A model generated the notes under the pieces. The model was given only the letters and a program-made list of their open reading frames with translations. It made no database searches and had not been told where the DNA came from. Positions 24,801 through 34,800 of a DNA stretch of 64,000 bases are shown here, in pieces. The stretch is from Monarcha castaneiventris obscurior. Its lineage: Eukaryota; Chordata; Aves; Passeriformes; Monarchidae. How positions within the stretch are numbered: position 1 is the first letter of the stretch; each line of letters begins with the position of its first letter. The position numbers were made by a program, and so were the translations under genes. The DNA lies in assembly GCA_026261815.1 (NCBI GenBank), contig JAMPIT010000512.1, positions 120,832 to 184,831 of the forward strand. The letters run 5' to 3'.

Positions 24801-27398
24801 TTTCTTTCTTCTAGTTTTCCATCCACTTGATTGTTTTAACAGCACAATTTATAACTTGAAAGGCAATGACAGATTAAAAATTCATTCTTCCATTTAATGG
24901 AGTTCAGAAAGGGCTATTGAATTCCTTAGGAGTCTCATAAATTCAAATTCTTCTTCATGAACTCTATGAGTTATGTTCTGAATTCTTTCAAACTCACTGT
25001 GCATAAAAAGAACATGAATAACAACAACTTAATATTTTCTGATTACCTTGCTAGATCTATAGTACTGATAAAAGGCTTCTTTTCTGGATCATCAGAAGCT
25101 GCCCATGTCTGATGCCTTAGAGATCGATGATCTGTATATTCTACCAATAAATTCATTACATATGCCCAAAACAGTTTCCAACAATTTATGCAGGTTTACA
25201 CTTTTTCTTTTTCTGTTTCAGTACAGAGCAGTAGATGTCTGTTACCACCTGTAGTTTTATAGTATCCCCTTAAGCAGCTGCTAGTATTTCCTAGAGGTCT
25301 ATTGAATTGTACTATGCCTTGGACAGCTGAGAAGTATTTTACAGAAGAAAGATCATAGAGTTCTTGAAATCCTGAATATGGCCTTATAAATAGAAACTAT
25401 AATCAGAATAAAGGAAAGGTACTAATTGCTAATATTTAGCAGGTAATAATTTCTTAAATAATATGGAAGATTACATTGAAATTTGAAATGAAAAAGAAGC
25501 CAACTGACTACAAAATACTTATTTATGTATTTGTTTTTTCATTCTTGTTTTTGTTAAATAGTAAAAGTGATTTCCTACATAGAACATTCAATGATAAATT
25601 TTACCCATGCCAAGACTCTTCATAGCGCCCTCTATACATCCAGCTTTCTTGATCTCTCCTAAGATCTTTTCTTCTTGCCTCCCTAAGAAATTTCATATTT
25701 TCCTTAAGTTTTCAACTTTGTTGTTAGCTCTATTCAGCTAAAAAAATGTTTCAAACTCTTTCCCTCAAATAGCTAATATATCCCTAAAACATAAGTTTAC
25801 ATAATTTTTTACGATGAATGGACTCCAAAGGAAATGATTCACAAAAGATAAGTAGAACTCGTAATTATCTATTGTGTTGGATGTGTTAGTGTATACTAAA
25901 GCAGGGTAAGCTGCAGGAAGTCTCTTCTTTCTGAGAAGAATGGAAACGAATTTATGACTAAGCTCAAGTAAGTTAGTTATAAATGTCGCTAAAGTATCTC
26001 AGTGAAATTTAATTTGTTCACATTGCTCATAATCTTGTTTGTTCCTACCAAAATGAATGATTTGGAACATTCCTAAACTAACCTGCTCCAGGCAAACTAT
26101 ATATATTACCTTCAAAACATAAAAAGGTAGAGCTGTTAGTTTTCTGTCTAAGATACTTGAAAACCAAAAGATCACGGCATTGTATAAAAAGACTTTGTTA
26201 AATGGCTAGATTTTTTGTTTTAATGTCCAAATTTCAACCATTTTTGTGTATGTAGTGACAGTACTAAACCCTGACCTCAATGAATTAATGCAGTTAATGT
26301 AAATATAAGATATTAAAAGTGATCATTAAAGATAATAGCCATTTGGGATATCCCCAAATATACCAAAATCATTAATTTTATCCCTTTATTCTTCTTATTA
26401 AGTTTTGCTTGCCTTGAACGACATAATATCTTTTTTCCACACAAGATACATTTTGTGTGTGTGTGCATATGTTGATGTAGCCAAAGATTTGTCATATATG
26501 GTTTCTGACATCTCTGTTCAATTGTTTATAATAATCTCTTTTCAGAGATTTAGGGCTGGTCCTCAGGGAAATATGACTTGATGCTTTAGTGCAAAATGCC
26601 CATCAAGAGATGCTGCCAAGATTCATCTTTTTCCCCCAACATTTTACTTATGAATCTGTATGTAGAAAGTCTGAGAGCAATGCCTTCCATCAAATAAAAT
26701 CCAAATTTGTCCTTTTGATTTTCTAATTAAGTTCTCTATTCATTTTACTGTGATATGCAGATACTGTACCTGATTTCTGACAGTACCCTGATTAAACATG
26801 GTCCATCAGCAATGTCTTTCTAAGTAACTATTGCAGTCATTCATATATGCTTCATTAACTTTACTATGTGAGTATTTGAAATTTCAGGATGAAAAGAAAC
26901 CAGGCTAATCATTTAGGTATAGCGTATTTTGCCTTAGCTCTTCTCTGTGCATGGTTTAATGACTAAATCAAAGGAAATGGAAGCAGAAATAGCAGTCTTC
27001 TGGGTCACTTCCTATTATTTCTTCTGTGATCTTCTTGAGAAAACCATTTCTTATCATATGTGAGTACATTTTTAAGGTCAGGTGATGAGAAGGATGGGGC
27101 CTCAGAAATAGGAACGTAAGTTTTAAAACCAGTCCTTAGACAAGAAGGAAAATGAAGACAGTAATTAAGAAGACCAATCAATAAGACTTAGGAAGAAACA
27201 CAAGTAAACGGAATATAAACAAATAAAAACAGAAGAAAAAATACACAGAAGCTATTGAAGTGCAATAATGTAGAAATGGGAGATAAAATCTACAAGAAAC
27301 CACATCTGGAATGTTAAATTTATTTTAAAATCCAGAAGAAATAAGAAAAACTTTAATCGTATATGGTGTCCAGGCCAGATGACATATGGCAACTGATA
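21884..27398. other. AT-rich non-coding interval
   Basis: No gene or mobile element is recognised. Low-complexity stretches include an A run at about 22493, an A-rich CAAAA-type tract at 22590-22630, the polypyrimidine tract listed separately, and T-rich runs near 24275. Confidence 0.6.
22975..23097 (+). repeat. polypyrimidine (T/C) tract
   Basis: About 120 bp of almost pure T and C (TTCTTTT-like units) on the plus strand. It yields a phenylalanine/serine-rich pseudo-ORF that is not a gene. Confidence 0.9.
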
Positions 27399-27403
27399 GA
27401 GAA
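27399..27403. repeat. target-site duplication (left), GAGAA
   Basis: GAGAA precedes the LTR's TG and recurs at 28611-28615, directly after a terminal CA. Confidence 0.8.
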
Positions 27404-28567
27404 TGTCATGGGTTAGTCAAAACTTGACAGACAGCCCTCTTAGGCAATGCGCTTCTCGAAATTTTACATATTTAAGCCCCACCGAAGGCGGGAATTTTAG
27501 GAGACGCAGTTTCCCGGGCTCAGGTGGGTGCAGAGCCGGGAGTGAAATGGAGAGGGGTCGGCCCCGTTCCTGGAGCCTGTGGGCCCGGGGATGGGGCGCC
27601 CCTGCCTCCTGCCTCCTCCCCTCCTTCTCCCGGTGAGGAGGGGGGCAAAGTTCGGGGGCCCCCGGGCTTCCGTTCCGGCTCGGTGCGGGGACGGCAGAGA
27701 CGGAGGGGTGGCCCCTTCCCCCGGCCTGCGCGGCTGGGGACAGGGCTCCTGCCTTCTGCCCCCTGGGGATTTCTGCTGCAGCATGGGCTCAGATAACTTC
27801 GCAGCGAAATAGAGGAAAAGACACCCCTCTCCAGACTGCAACGCAGCAGCAAAGGAAGAGAAACCACCCGGCAACATGGACATGGCGGCTTCAGAGCCAG
27901 GGAGAAGGAGAAGGCGGGGTCACGTGGGACGGAGCTGCAAGGCTGCACTGCGTGGACTCGGCGCGGGGAACTTAAACATCCTCCTGCCTTGCGTGGTATA
28001 AACTGTGATACCGCAGACTGTTTGTCTACTTAATCCATGTTAAGAATGTGGGGGAATGGGCATTTCTTTTTCCCGAGTGGCTTGTAAAAAACGGCTAGAG
28101 TGCCTATGCCAGGCTATATACATAAAAGCAGGGAGAGGCTTATTTCTATAGCCTGGTGGCGAGAGAAAGCCTAAATGTTCCAGGTCCAAAAAGAAACTGG
28201 TTCATTCTTAAATTAGTAATTAGCCCCATGTGAAAAGCCTGGTTTTTTAGCAGTCGTGAGAGCTGCGAAAGGGCTCATGGAAGAAAAGGCTAAAGAGTAG
28301 CAGTTTGTGTAGCCACGTCAGGCTAGAGGGAAACCCATTTTTCTCCCCCTTTTCCTAGGACTGTGACCCTGATTTTTGGGAAAGGGGAGAAAGTGGGGAT
28401 GGCTCTGAAAAGTTTGTTCTGTTGTTTTAACATCTGGGTGTTAATTAAACTTTTTTTTTCCCTTCTTTCAAGTTGTGTGCCTGCTTTTGCTTTTCCTCCT
28501 ACAGCTTATCTCACTGCAAGGACATCGGGGAGGGCTAGTGCCCACAGTTAACCCTTAAACTGCTACA
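27404..28567 (+). repeat. 5' LTR (about 1164 bp) of the collapsed ERV
   Basis: TG...CA block. A TATA-like 'tatttaag' sits at 27469, a second 'gtataaac' at about 27995 and a third 'acataaaagc' near 28120, so the transcription start is not certain. An ATTAAA-type signal is near 28443. It contains a CpG-rich segment (about 27480-27960) with a perfect CACGTG at 27921-27926. This is longer than most LTRs in the window. Confidence 0.68.
27480..27960. promoter_or_regulatory. CpG-rich segment inside the LTR
   Basis: This is the most GC-rich and CpG-rich stretch of the window, with several dozen CG dinucleotides by eye and multiple GGGCG/CCGCC-like strings, set in AT-rich DNA. It lies wholly inside the LTR at 27404, so it is retroviral U3/R sequence and not a host promoter, although an automatic CpG-island caller would flag it. 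Confidence 0.7.
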
Positions 28568-28570
28568 CGA

Positions 28571-28590
28571 ATTGGTGGCCCTTACGGGGA
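28571..28590 (+). promoter_or_regulatory. primer-binding site, tRNA-Ile type
   Basis: Three bases after the LTR's terminal CA lies TGGTGGCCCTTACGGGGA. It is complementary, at 17 of 18 positions, to the 3' end of the vertebrate tRNA-Ile (which ends in the complement of TGGTGGCCCGTACGGGGA). Position and match are what a retroviral primer-binding site should show. Confidence 0.68.
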
Positions 28591-28615
28591 ACCAAATTCA
28601 ACCTGCTACAGAGAA

Positions 28616-29107
28616 AAACTAAATAATAGTAATAAATAAGAAGTAAAGAAATGGTCATTATTTACTATTGTTCTATGTACAAATGAGGTAGAGCAATACA
28701 TTCATATGACTTGTGTCTTTTAATTGGTAAATAAATAATGAGAAAGTATAATGAAGCAATAATGCAATACTGTTTGAAAGAAACATCCAATATTCAGTCA
28801 TGAATTTTCTGAGGAAATAATGTGTTTATTATAATTTTCAAAGTCTAAAAAAGATTCCCAGTAGTTTCTCTGTCTTTTGCATAAGTAGACAGAAATTGCA
28901 GATGTTTAGTCTTGCCCTTAGTGGTTGATTTTTGTCATAGGAAAGTGTGTGCTTTTAAGAAATGTTACTGGTGTATTTGTTTGGTTTTTAACCAAAAACA
29001 TTCAAAAATACTTTTTTTCTTTGTACCACACCAGATAATAGAAAAATATCTAACACCTCAGTGCCTTTTAAAACTTGAACTCTTTTTCTGTGTAGCCACT
29101 CACTGCA
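28616..29107. other. AT-rich non-coding interval, nothing recognised
   Basis: No gene or element visible between the LTR element and the next CR1. Confidence 0.6.
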
Positions 29108-29632
29108 ATATCATAGAATTTCTGAATCATTCAGGCTGAAAGGAATCTCAAGAGGTTTGTAGTCCAACCTCCTGCTCAAACAGGCTCAGCTGTAAGAGCA
29201 GACCAGGGTGCTCAGGCAAGCTTGGAAACCTGCAGCAACAGATACACAGCTTCAGTAGGCAGCGTCTTTCAGTACTTCATGGTCTTTGTGGAGTAGAAGT
29301 TTTTCCTTTAAGTCAGACTGCTTCCATTTCAATTTATGACCACTGTCATTCATTCTCCTATTCTTGCTCCTCAATAAATAACTTGCCTCTGTCTTCTCAT
29401 TAACGTCTTCATAGCTACTGGCAGGGCTATACTAGATACCCCAAATACATCTCTTCAGCCTGAACAAGCCCAGCTCCCCCCACTGTTACTCTGAGGGTAA
29501 ATTCTGTAGCCCTATCCAGACTTGTAGCCTTCTACTAAACCCATTAGAGTTTATCTAATTCTTTCTTTGTCCTGGAAGCAAAAACTGGATGCAGTTTCCG
29601 CTATGTGGTCTGTATCTGAGACTAACAATAGT
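29108..29632 (-). mobile_element. CR1 LINE, 5'-truncated
   Basis: On the minus strand the element ends at the left with the tail 'tcatagaatttctgaatcattcag' (worn here), then follows the CR1 3' UTR ('gtccaacctcctgctcaaac', 'taagtcagactgcttccatt') and the ORF2 end ('cttcagcctgaacaagccca', 'aaaaactggatgcagt'). It is about 525 bp and heavily diverged, suggesting an old copy. Confidence 0.8.
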
Positions 29633-29897
29633 TTGAGTGTGTTTTCTGGCCTGAGAACAACTATTTCCACGAAAATCCCTGCATTGCATTGCTGCTAGTA
29701 CAGTCACAGATGTAATAAATGTCTGCTATGAACTTAATCGAATTCAAATCCATGTAAAATACTGCCTTCTGTAATTGATATATTTCTCTAAGGACAATAA
29801 CCTTAGAGACAGCTTTTGCTTCAAGAAGGCCCAGTGCAGAAAAAACCCAAGGACACCTATTATCACTAAACAGTAACAAATTGTGTGTTCACTGGAA

Positions 29898-29903
29898 AGA
29901 CAG
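29898..29903. repeat. target-site duplication (left), AGACAG
   Basis: AGACAG precedes the TG of the 5' LTR remnant and recurs exactly at 31854-31859 after the CA of the 3' LTR. Confidence 0.9.
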
Positions 29904-30010
29904 TGTTGGAATCCTGGGTTTTAGGTTTATGGGATATAGTAATGTATATTGTAATGGAATGTATATGCATGTAAAAAAATGGAGGATTTTGGGTGTAGGT
30001 GATTCTCCTA
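29904..30010 (+). repeat. 5' LTR remnant (first ~107 bp of U3)
   Basis: From TGTTGGAATCC to about 30010 it matches the start of the 3' LTR at 31404-31510 with roughly eight mismatches. Similarity then stops abruptly; the rest of U3, R, U5 and the primer-binding site are absent. Confidence 0.9.
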
Positions 30011-30054
30011 CAGAGCAAGTAATCGAGAGAACACACCACACTTTAAAATCCCTT

Positions 30055-30097
30055 TCAGTCTCATAATCTGAAGGCCATGAGTTCAATCCTCACAAGG
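30055..30097 (+). ncRNA. tRNA-Met (elongator, CAT anticodon) 3'-half pseudogene
   Basis: About 43 bp match the elongator tRNA-Met from the anticodon arm (TCAGT CTCATAA TCTGA) through the variable loop and T arm (ATGAG TTCAATC CTCAC) into the acceptor stem. The anticodon CAT lies in the loop at about 30061-30063. The D arm and 5' acceptor strand are missing, and one T-stem pair and the TTCGA are changed, so this is a non-functional fragment. It lies inside the deleted provirus and in the same orientation as it. Confidence 0.72.
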
Positions 30098-30216
30098 CTA
30101 TACGTTTTAAAAATTTTTTAAACAGCTCTTTTGCAGAACCCAATCCACCAACAATCAGACATTTTTCTAACACTACACAAACAAAGTTAAAGGAAAACCC
30201 TTCAGTCTTGATACGA

Positions 30217-30371
30217 AATCCAGAGAGAGGGAAAATCGAAGGCCTATTCCCACTAATCACCTGGGGCAAAGGGTATGCTTGTGTCTGTACAGGTGCTGGT
30301 CTGAAGTAGATTCCACCAGAAGCAGAGAAGCAAGCATGCAGATGTGAACTGCAGAAGGACCACAGCTGATG
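30217..30371 (+). pseudogene. pol: relic of retroviral pol (integrase C-terminal end)
   Basis: About 50 codons read in one frame as the C-terminal DNA-binding region of a retroviral integrase, with the stretch W-G-K-G-Y-A-C at about 30260-30281. The frame contains an in-frame TAG at 30307-30309, and no upstream reverse transcriptase or integrase core is present. It sits directly downstream of the deletion junction and upstream of the env relic, which is the expected retroviral order. It is non-functional. Confidence 0.72.
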
Positions 30372-30721
30372 ATAAACATCTTTTATCCCACATGTAGAAG
30401 CTGTGAACTTTAGGTTTTGTTCCAGTATAATAGTGTGGGAATTATTAGTATTGTAAAGCCTTGTTGACAAGTGCGTGGTGTGGATCGTGTTACAATTCAG
30501 AATTACATACAAAATATAAGGCCATTGAAATTTGAATTACATTAAGTCACGAGGAAGGAAATAGTCCTTGTCTCCACTGTAACTGGAGAAAATTTTAGGG
30601 AGAATTTAGAGAGAATCAAAAGAGGTCCAAATTTGCGGAATTGAACGCAAAAGAAATAACTTTCCTGCCTTACATTTGGCTTGTCCCATAATGAGATTGA
30701 GAAAAGAAACCAAAGAAAAGC

Positions 30722-31380
30722 ATGAAACTAAATCAGGTATCATACTTGTGCCTAATTATTTCATTGTTTGCCTTAAGTAATGCAATGCTGCCCATAAGTC
30801 AACCAAAAACCGATGTTTGGGTCACCTTAGCCAATGTCTCAGGCCTGGATACCATTTGTTTGACTTATTCAAATTCAGAAAAGCCCTTTTCAACCTGCTT
30901 GGTCGGTTTACTGGTAGACAATTGGCCAGTACCTAAAAATGTCTCTTCAGATCTTTCATGATTCATCCTGAATCCCACAGAGGAATGGGATGTCTAGACT
31001 AAATTTCTCCCTGAGACACCCTATGAGCCTCAAGAATTGGAAATCTTTGGCTCAGTAAAAATGGACCCAAAATCTCATAAAAATGGGAGGTCTAATTGTT
31101 ATCCTTCTCATTTTCCTCCTTGTGCCGTGTTTGTCTCCTTTCTGCAAAGGCCCCTGCAGAGGATCACAAACGCTGCATTTCTGGTTGAAAAGCAATCCTC
31201 AAAACTGAAAAAGGATCATGGTTGGATGATCTATTTGATTAGTTGAGCCTCACTCCATTGTGGAGAGAGCTATTGAAAATAGGCACGTTATGTTTTGATT
31301 ATCATTATAGTCATCATAGTACTTGTACCGTGTCTACTTGTATCGGACAACAGTTTAAAAAAGCAGTTAAAGCAGTGTTC
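30722..31380 (+). pseudogene. env: broken retroviral env relic
   Basis: An ATG at 30722 opens an 80-codon frame with a hydrophobic signal-peptide-like N-terminus (about residues 7-22), several cysteines and three potential N-glycosylation sites, as in a retroviral surface glycoprotein start. It stops at 30961, and the reading continues only in other frames. Two hydrophobic membrane-anchor-like stretches follow, at about 31086-31132 and 31287-31338. Most of the surface and transmembrane ectodomain is deleted. It lies between the pol relic and the polypurine tract, which supports the assignment. No functional protein is possible. Confidence 0.7.
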
Positions 31381-31391
31381 ATGGTTCAAAC

Positions 31392-31403
31392 AGAAGGGGG
31401 AGA
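31392..31403 (+). promoter_or_regulatory. polypurine tract
   Basis: Twelve consecutive purines (agaagggggaga) lie directly before the TG of the 3' LTR, the position of the plus-strand primer in retroviruses. Confidence 0.85.
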
Positions 31404-31503
31404 TGTTGGAATCCTGGGTTTTAGGTTTATGGGATAGAGTAATGTATATTGTAATGTAATGTATATGCATGTAACAAGATGAAGGATTCTGGATGTGGGT
31501 TAG

Positions 31504-31535
31504 TCCTTCTTCTTCCTTCTTCTTTCTTCTTCACA
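31504..31535 (+). repeat. CTT-rich low-complexity run
   Basis: Imperfect CTT/CTTC repeats inside the 3' LTR U3. The 5' LTR remnant ends just before this point. Confidence 0.85.
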
Positions 31536-31744
31536 AATCTGGGTGTTCTGTTATTGGGTCAAAAGTCCTGCAATGTAGATCATGAATAGTTAGTTATTGG
31601 GTTATAAGTAAAAATAATTTGCTTGGCATTTGAAAATTGGGTAAATTGGACTTTAAATAGCCTTGAAAGTAAGAACTCGGAGCCTTTTTCCACATTGCTT
31701 ACAAAGAGGCACATCCCATGCAGGAATACCACAGATAAGAATAT

Positions 31745-31750
31745 AATAAA
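31745..31750 (+). terminator. LTR polyadenylation signal AATAAA
   Basis: AATAAA about 85 bp downstream of the TATA-like motif in the 3' LTR. Confidence 0.75.
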
Positions 31751-31859
31751 CACTCAAATTAGAAGAACTGCACATCTCCTGCCTTTTAATCCAAACTCTG
31801 AGCAGAAGAACTTGTGAGAGGCAGAAACAGAGTGAAATTGGAGAATTTTAACAAGACAG

Positions 31860-34800
31860 AAGCTCAGAGTTACAGAATAATATGTGTTTTATGCTTTTTT
31901 ACACACTGACTTCTACACCTGTAATCAGGGCCATTTACTTATACTAAGGAACTCCGTGGAAAGAAAAAAGGGTAACATGACTATTTTGAACTGATAATGA
32001 CATTGAAATTCTCCCTATTCTTAAGATTAATATTTGAAAGAAAGCTAGAAAAGTAAAAAAAAATATTGCCTGGTGTTTACCCACAATTATAAATTGCCTT
32101 AGGCTGCCTATTTAAATCTTTTTAGTGTCTTGGTATTCCAAGATGTTAAAGTCTTTATTAATGTCATTTTTATTTTAGTTTCATTCCTTAATTTGCAAGA
32201 AGAAATTAACAGAAATTTTATAAAGTGGAAGAATCTGAAAACTAAGAAACTAGAAAGAACACTTGGAGACTGGCCAGTTTTCCACCTTGAAAGTTCCCAG
32301 TAGAATTGTGTCATAAGATTATGTGAACAAAGCATTAGGAAACACAGACACAGTAGATTTGTGATTTGTGGACTTTTAGGTTTGTTTTTTTTTTAAAGCT
32401 GGATCAGTTCCTTGTTATGATTTAGTGTATAACAACATGGGCTGGCACAAATGAGAAGCTGAACATCAAAGAAAAGGGAGGTCAGCATTGTCACCAGCAC
32501 TTCTTCTTTCTACCAGGTGAGGTGCAAAGTTCCCTAATGGTGGTTGTGATAGTTAGAGATCATCTGCCTTGGACCAAATAGGCTGAATTGTCATAGTTGA
32601 CAGTGTTTGAATGAGCTCACAGGGTTGAACTGGGAACCCTGGATGACAGGTCGGGCCAAAAGGGACATTAAGAAGAGTCCTAAATATGGGCTGTAGGTCA
32701 CTGATCACACCAACTTGCTCTTTCTCCTGTGTTGGGTTAATGGGTTTTGTTAATTTCATTGTTTCCATGGAAACTGAAAGAAAATAAATGTTCACACTCT
32801 CTTTAAAACCCTCTCCCTTATCTTGTTCCTTCAGTTCACATACCTTCAGATGTCTTTCCCCACATTAATTTTTTTTGGCTTTCTTCTTTAAAGTAATTTT
32901 TTTAGTCTTTTTAAGAACATCTACATTTTCCACCCATGTTTAGCATTTGAGTATACCTATATTAATACATATTCCTTATGAGAAATCAATGGGCTTAGAT
33001 CACACAGATCATTTCATATGTTACAATGAGCAGCCCTCAGGCTGAGGACTTTCACTACATACTAATGTACTTTTCATCTGAAACTCCCAGCACAGTGCTC
33101 ATAACATATAGTTAATCTAAATTGTTACTTCAGTATATGGCTGTTGATATAAAATTTCTGGAAATTTCTATAATTTTGACAATTTTCAAACAATTGATTT
33201 ACTGTTACAGTTATATTTAGTCTATTGTTTATAATGTATTAGAAAAGCAGCCTTTAAGGATATTTGACCCTGCCAATTCATCCATTTATTCTAAAAAACC
33301 CCAATGGAATATAAACTACATACCCATTAGCAAAACGTAGTTTTATGTCATAAAGCTGGAGCATATACTTGAAGTCTTGGTTGGTTGTCTGAAGTAGGTA
33401 TTTATATCATATTACTAAATTAAAGTTCATTTTGTCAGAGTAGAAGCTGAGAACTGAAAGAGCCAAACACATAAACCAAGAATTTACTGTCTTACATCTG
33501 CATTATACCATGATATATACCTTCCTTGGCTACTTTTCTGTCACAAAAGTTAAGACACTGAGGTGACGGACTATGAATCAGAATCACCTTGATGATTTCA
33601 CTCTTGATGAATAAGCTCTCCTGAGAGCTCTGAAGAGTACAATAGAACTGAGTGGTATGGCCAGGGCTAAGGTAACTGTGGGCAAATTTTTCTGTGAGCA
33701 TCACTGACTGCTCAGGATGTTGTGGCATGCTCAGGTTCTGTCCAGCATAACTCAGAACTGCTGTTTTGACCCTGCCTGGATGGTTGTTGTCTAGACAAGG
33801 CCGCATGACTCTAATGAGAAGCAGCAGTTAAGACATAGATGTGAGCACAAATATTGCTGCTGTTGATGGTCTCAGGACATGCTTCAACAGAGAAGTCTAA
33901 ATTAAAAAAAAATAGAATAGAAATCACATAATTCAAACAATTATCCCATTGAGATCCACCCTAGATATCAGTAGGTCATCTCAGTCAAGACTGAAGGACT
34001 TCAGACATGTCTAGGTAACCGACAGTTGAATACAATTTTGCAAGGTAGTGACTTTAGATCACCAAATTTCATCACAATTATGTGCCTTTTGGTTGGAAGA
34101 GTAGTACTTTTGAAGAATGGAATCTAAATTACCTATTGGATTGAGATCTTAGCTCTATGGGGACATTAATCATTAAAAACCCTCCGAGACAACTACCAAA
34201 TGATCAGACAATTCAAACACTTTTGATGCAAATGCAGGAAAAAGATATGTACATGTGTCATTGAAAGTTGTATCACTTACTGGATAGGAAAAGTTTTCAG
34301 TTGCTTAAATTTGCTTTATTTACTTCAGGTTTGCTAAATTTATTTTATTTTTAAAATATGGCAGCTGAAAAATGTTAAAACAAGTTTAGTACAAAAAGAA
34401 AAAAGTGCAAACACAATGACAGACAAATCAGGTTTTATGAGCTACATATCAGCTACATTTATGAGCTACATGAGCTTTAGGAAGAGAAAAAAAAAATGGA
34501 AGAGGATATTCCAGGTTTTATTACCATGGGTTCTCACGCTCAGTCTTTGATATGATGTGTTTATAGACATCAGAAATGCAAGTGAATACATAAGTACTAT
34601 ACATCCATATTTTAAAGATGTTTATTGTACTTAAGGTCGCAGAGGATGTTTATGAAGGTTAGATACAAGTTATATTAATTTGACTATCAGTTATACATGG
34701 AATAGGTTAGGTATCATATTCATATAAATATTTAAAGTAGAATATTTCCTCTCTCTAGTCTTGGAAAGATAGCAAAAATTTTTGCTATTAATATATATAC

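Larger units (their letters stand above)
27404..28610 (+). mobile_element. collapsed ERV: long LTR + primer-binding site + second LTR tip
   Basis: The whole unit begins TGTCATGGGTTAG, ends CCTGCTACA and is flanked by a 5-bp duplication (GAGAA). Inside it, a first LTR end is visible at 28567 (ACTGCTACA), immediately followed by a primer-binding-site-like sequence and then, within 45 bp, a second copy of the LTR end. So it is not an ordinary solo LTR: it appears to be a 5' LTR, its leader, and only the last ~15 bp of the 3' LTR. No gag, pol or env is left. The long ORFs on both strands over 27500-27950 arise from GC-rich LTR sequence and are not genes. Confidence 0.72.
29904..31853 (+). mobile_element. 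defective betaretrovirus-like (ERVK-type) provirus with internal tRNA fragment
   Basis: The unit is bounded by perfect 6-bp duplications (AGACAG). In order it holds a ~107-bp start of the 5' LTR, a short unassigned filler with a tRNA-Met half, a relic of the integrase end of pol, relics of env, a polypurine tract, and a complete 450-bp 3' LTR. gag, protease, most of pol and most of the 5' LTR are missing. Every coding relic has frameshifts or stops, so no protein can be produced. The LTR copies differ at about 8 of 97 aligned positions, so the insertion is millions of years old. Confidence 0.88.
31404..31853 (+). repeat. 3' LTR (450 bp) of the provirus
   Basis: It starts TGTTGGAATCC after the polypurine tract and ends TTTTAACA before the AGACAG duplication. 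A TATA-like 'ctttaaatag' is at 31651-31660 and AATAAA at 31745-31750, giving U3, R and U5 in normal order. A CTT-rich run sits at 31504-31535. Confidence 0.9.

Noticed and set aside
27497..27948. Overlapping 90-142-codon ORFs on both strands
   Set aside because: They lie in the CpG-rich part of an LTR, where stop codons are rare by composition. They are proline/arginine/glycine-rich, overlap in several frames and match no domain.
30055..30097. Functional tRNA-Met gene
   Set aside because: The D arm and 5' acceptor strand are missing and the T arm is mutated, so only a 3'-half fragment is present.
30055..30097. Retroviral primer-binding site for tRNA-Met
   Set aside because: The match is in the sense orientation of the tRNA and covers the anticodon arm; a primer site would be the complement of the 3' terminal 18 bases.
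30722..30961. Small secreted-protein gene (signal-peptide-like ORF)
   Set aside because: Its position between a pol relic and a polypurine tract/LTR shows it is the start of a broken retroviral env.
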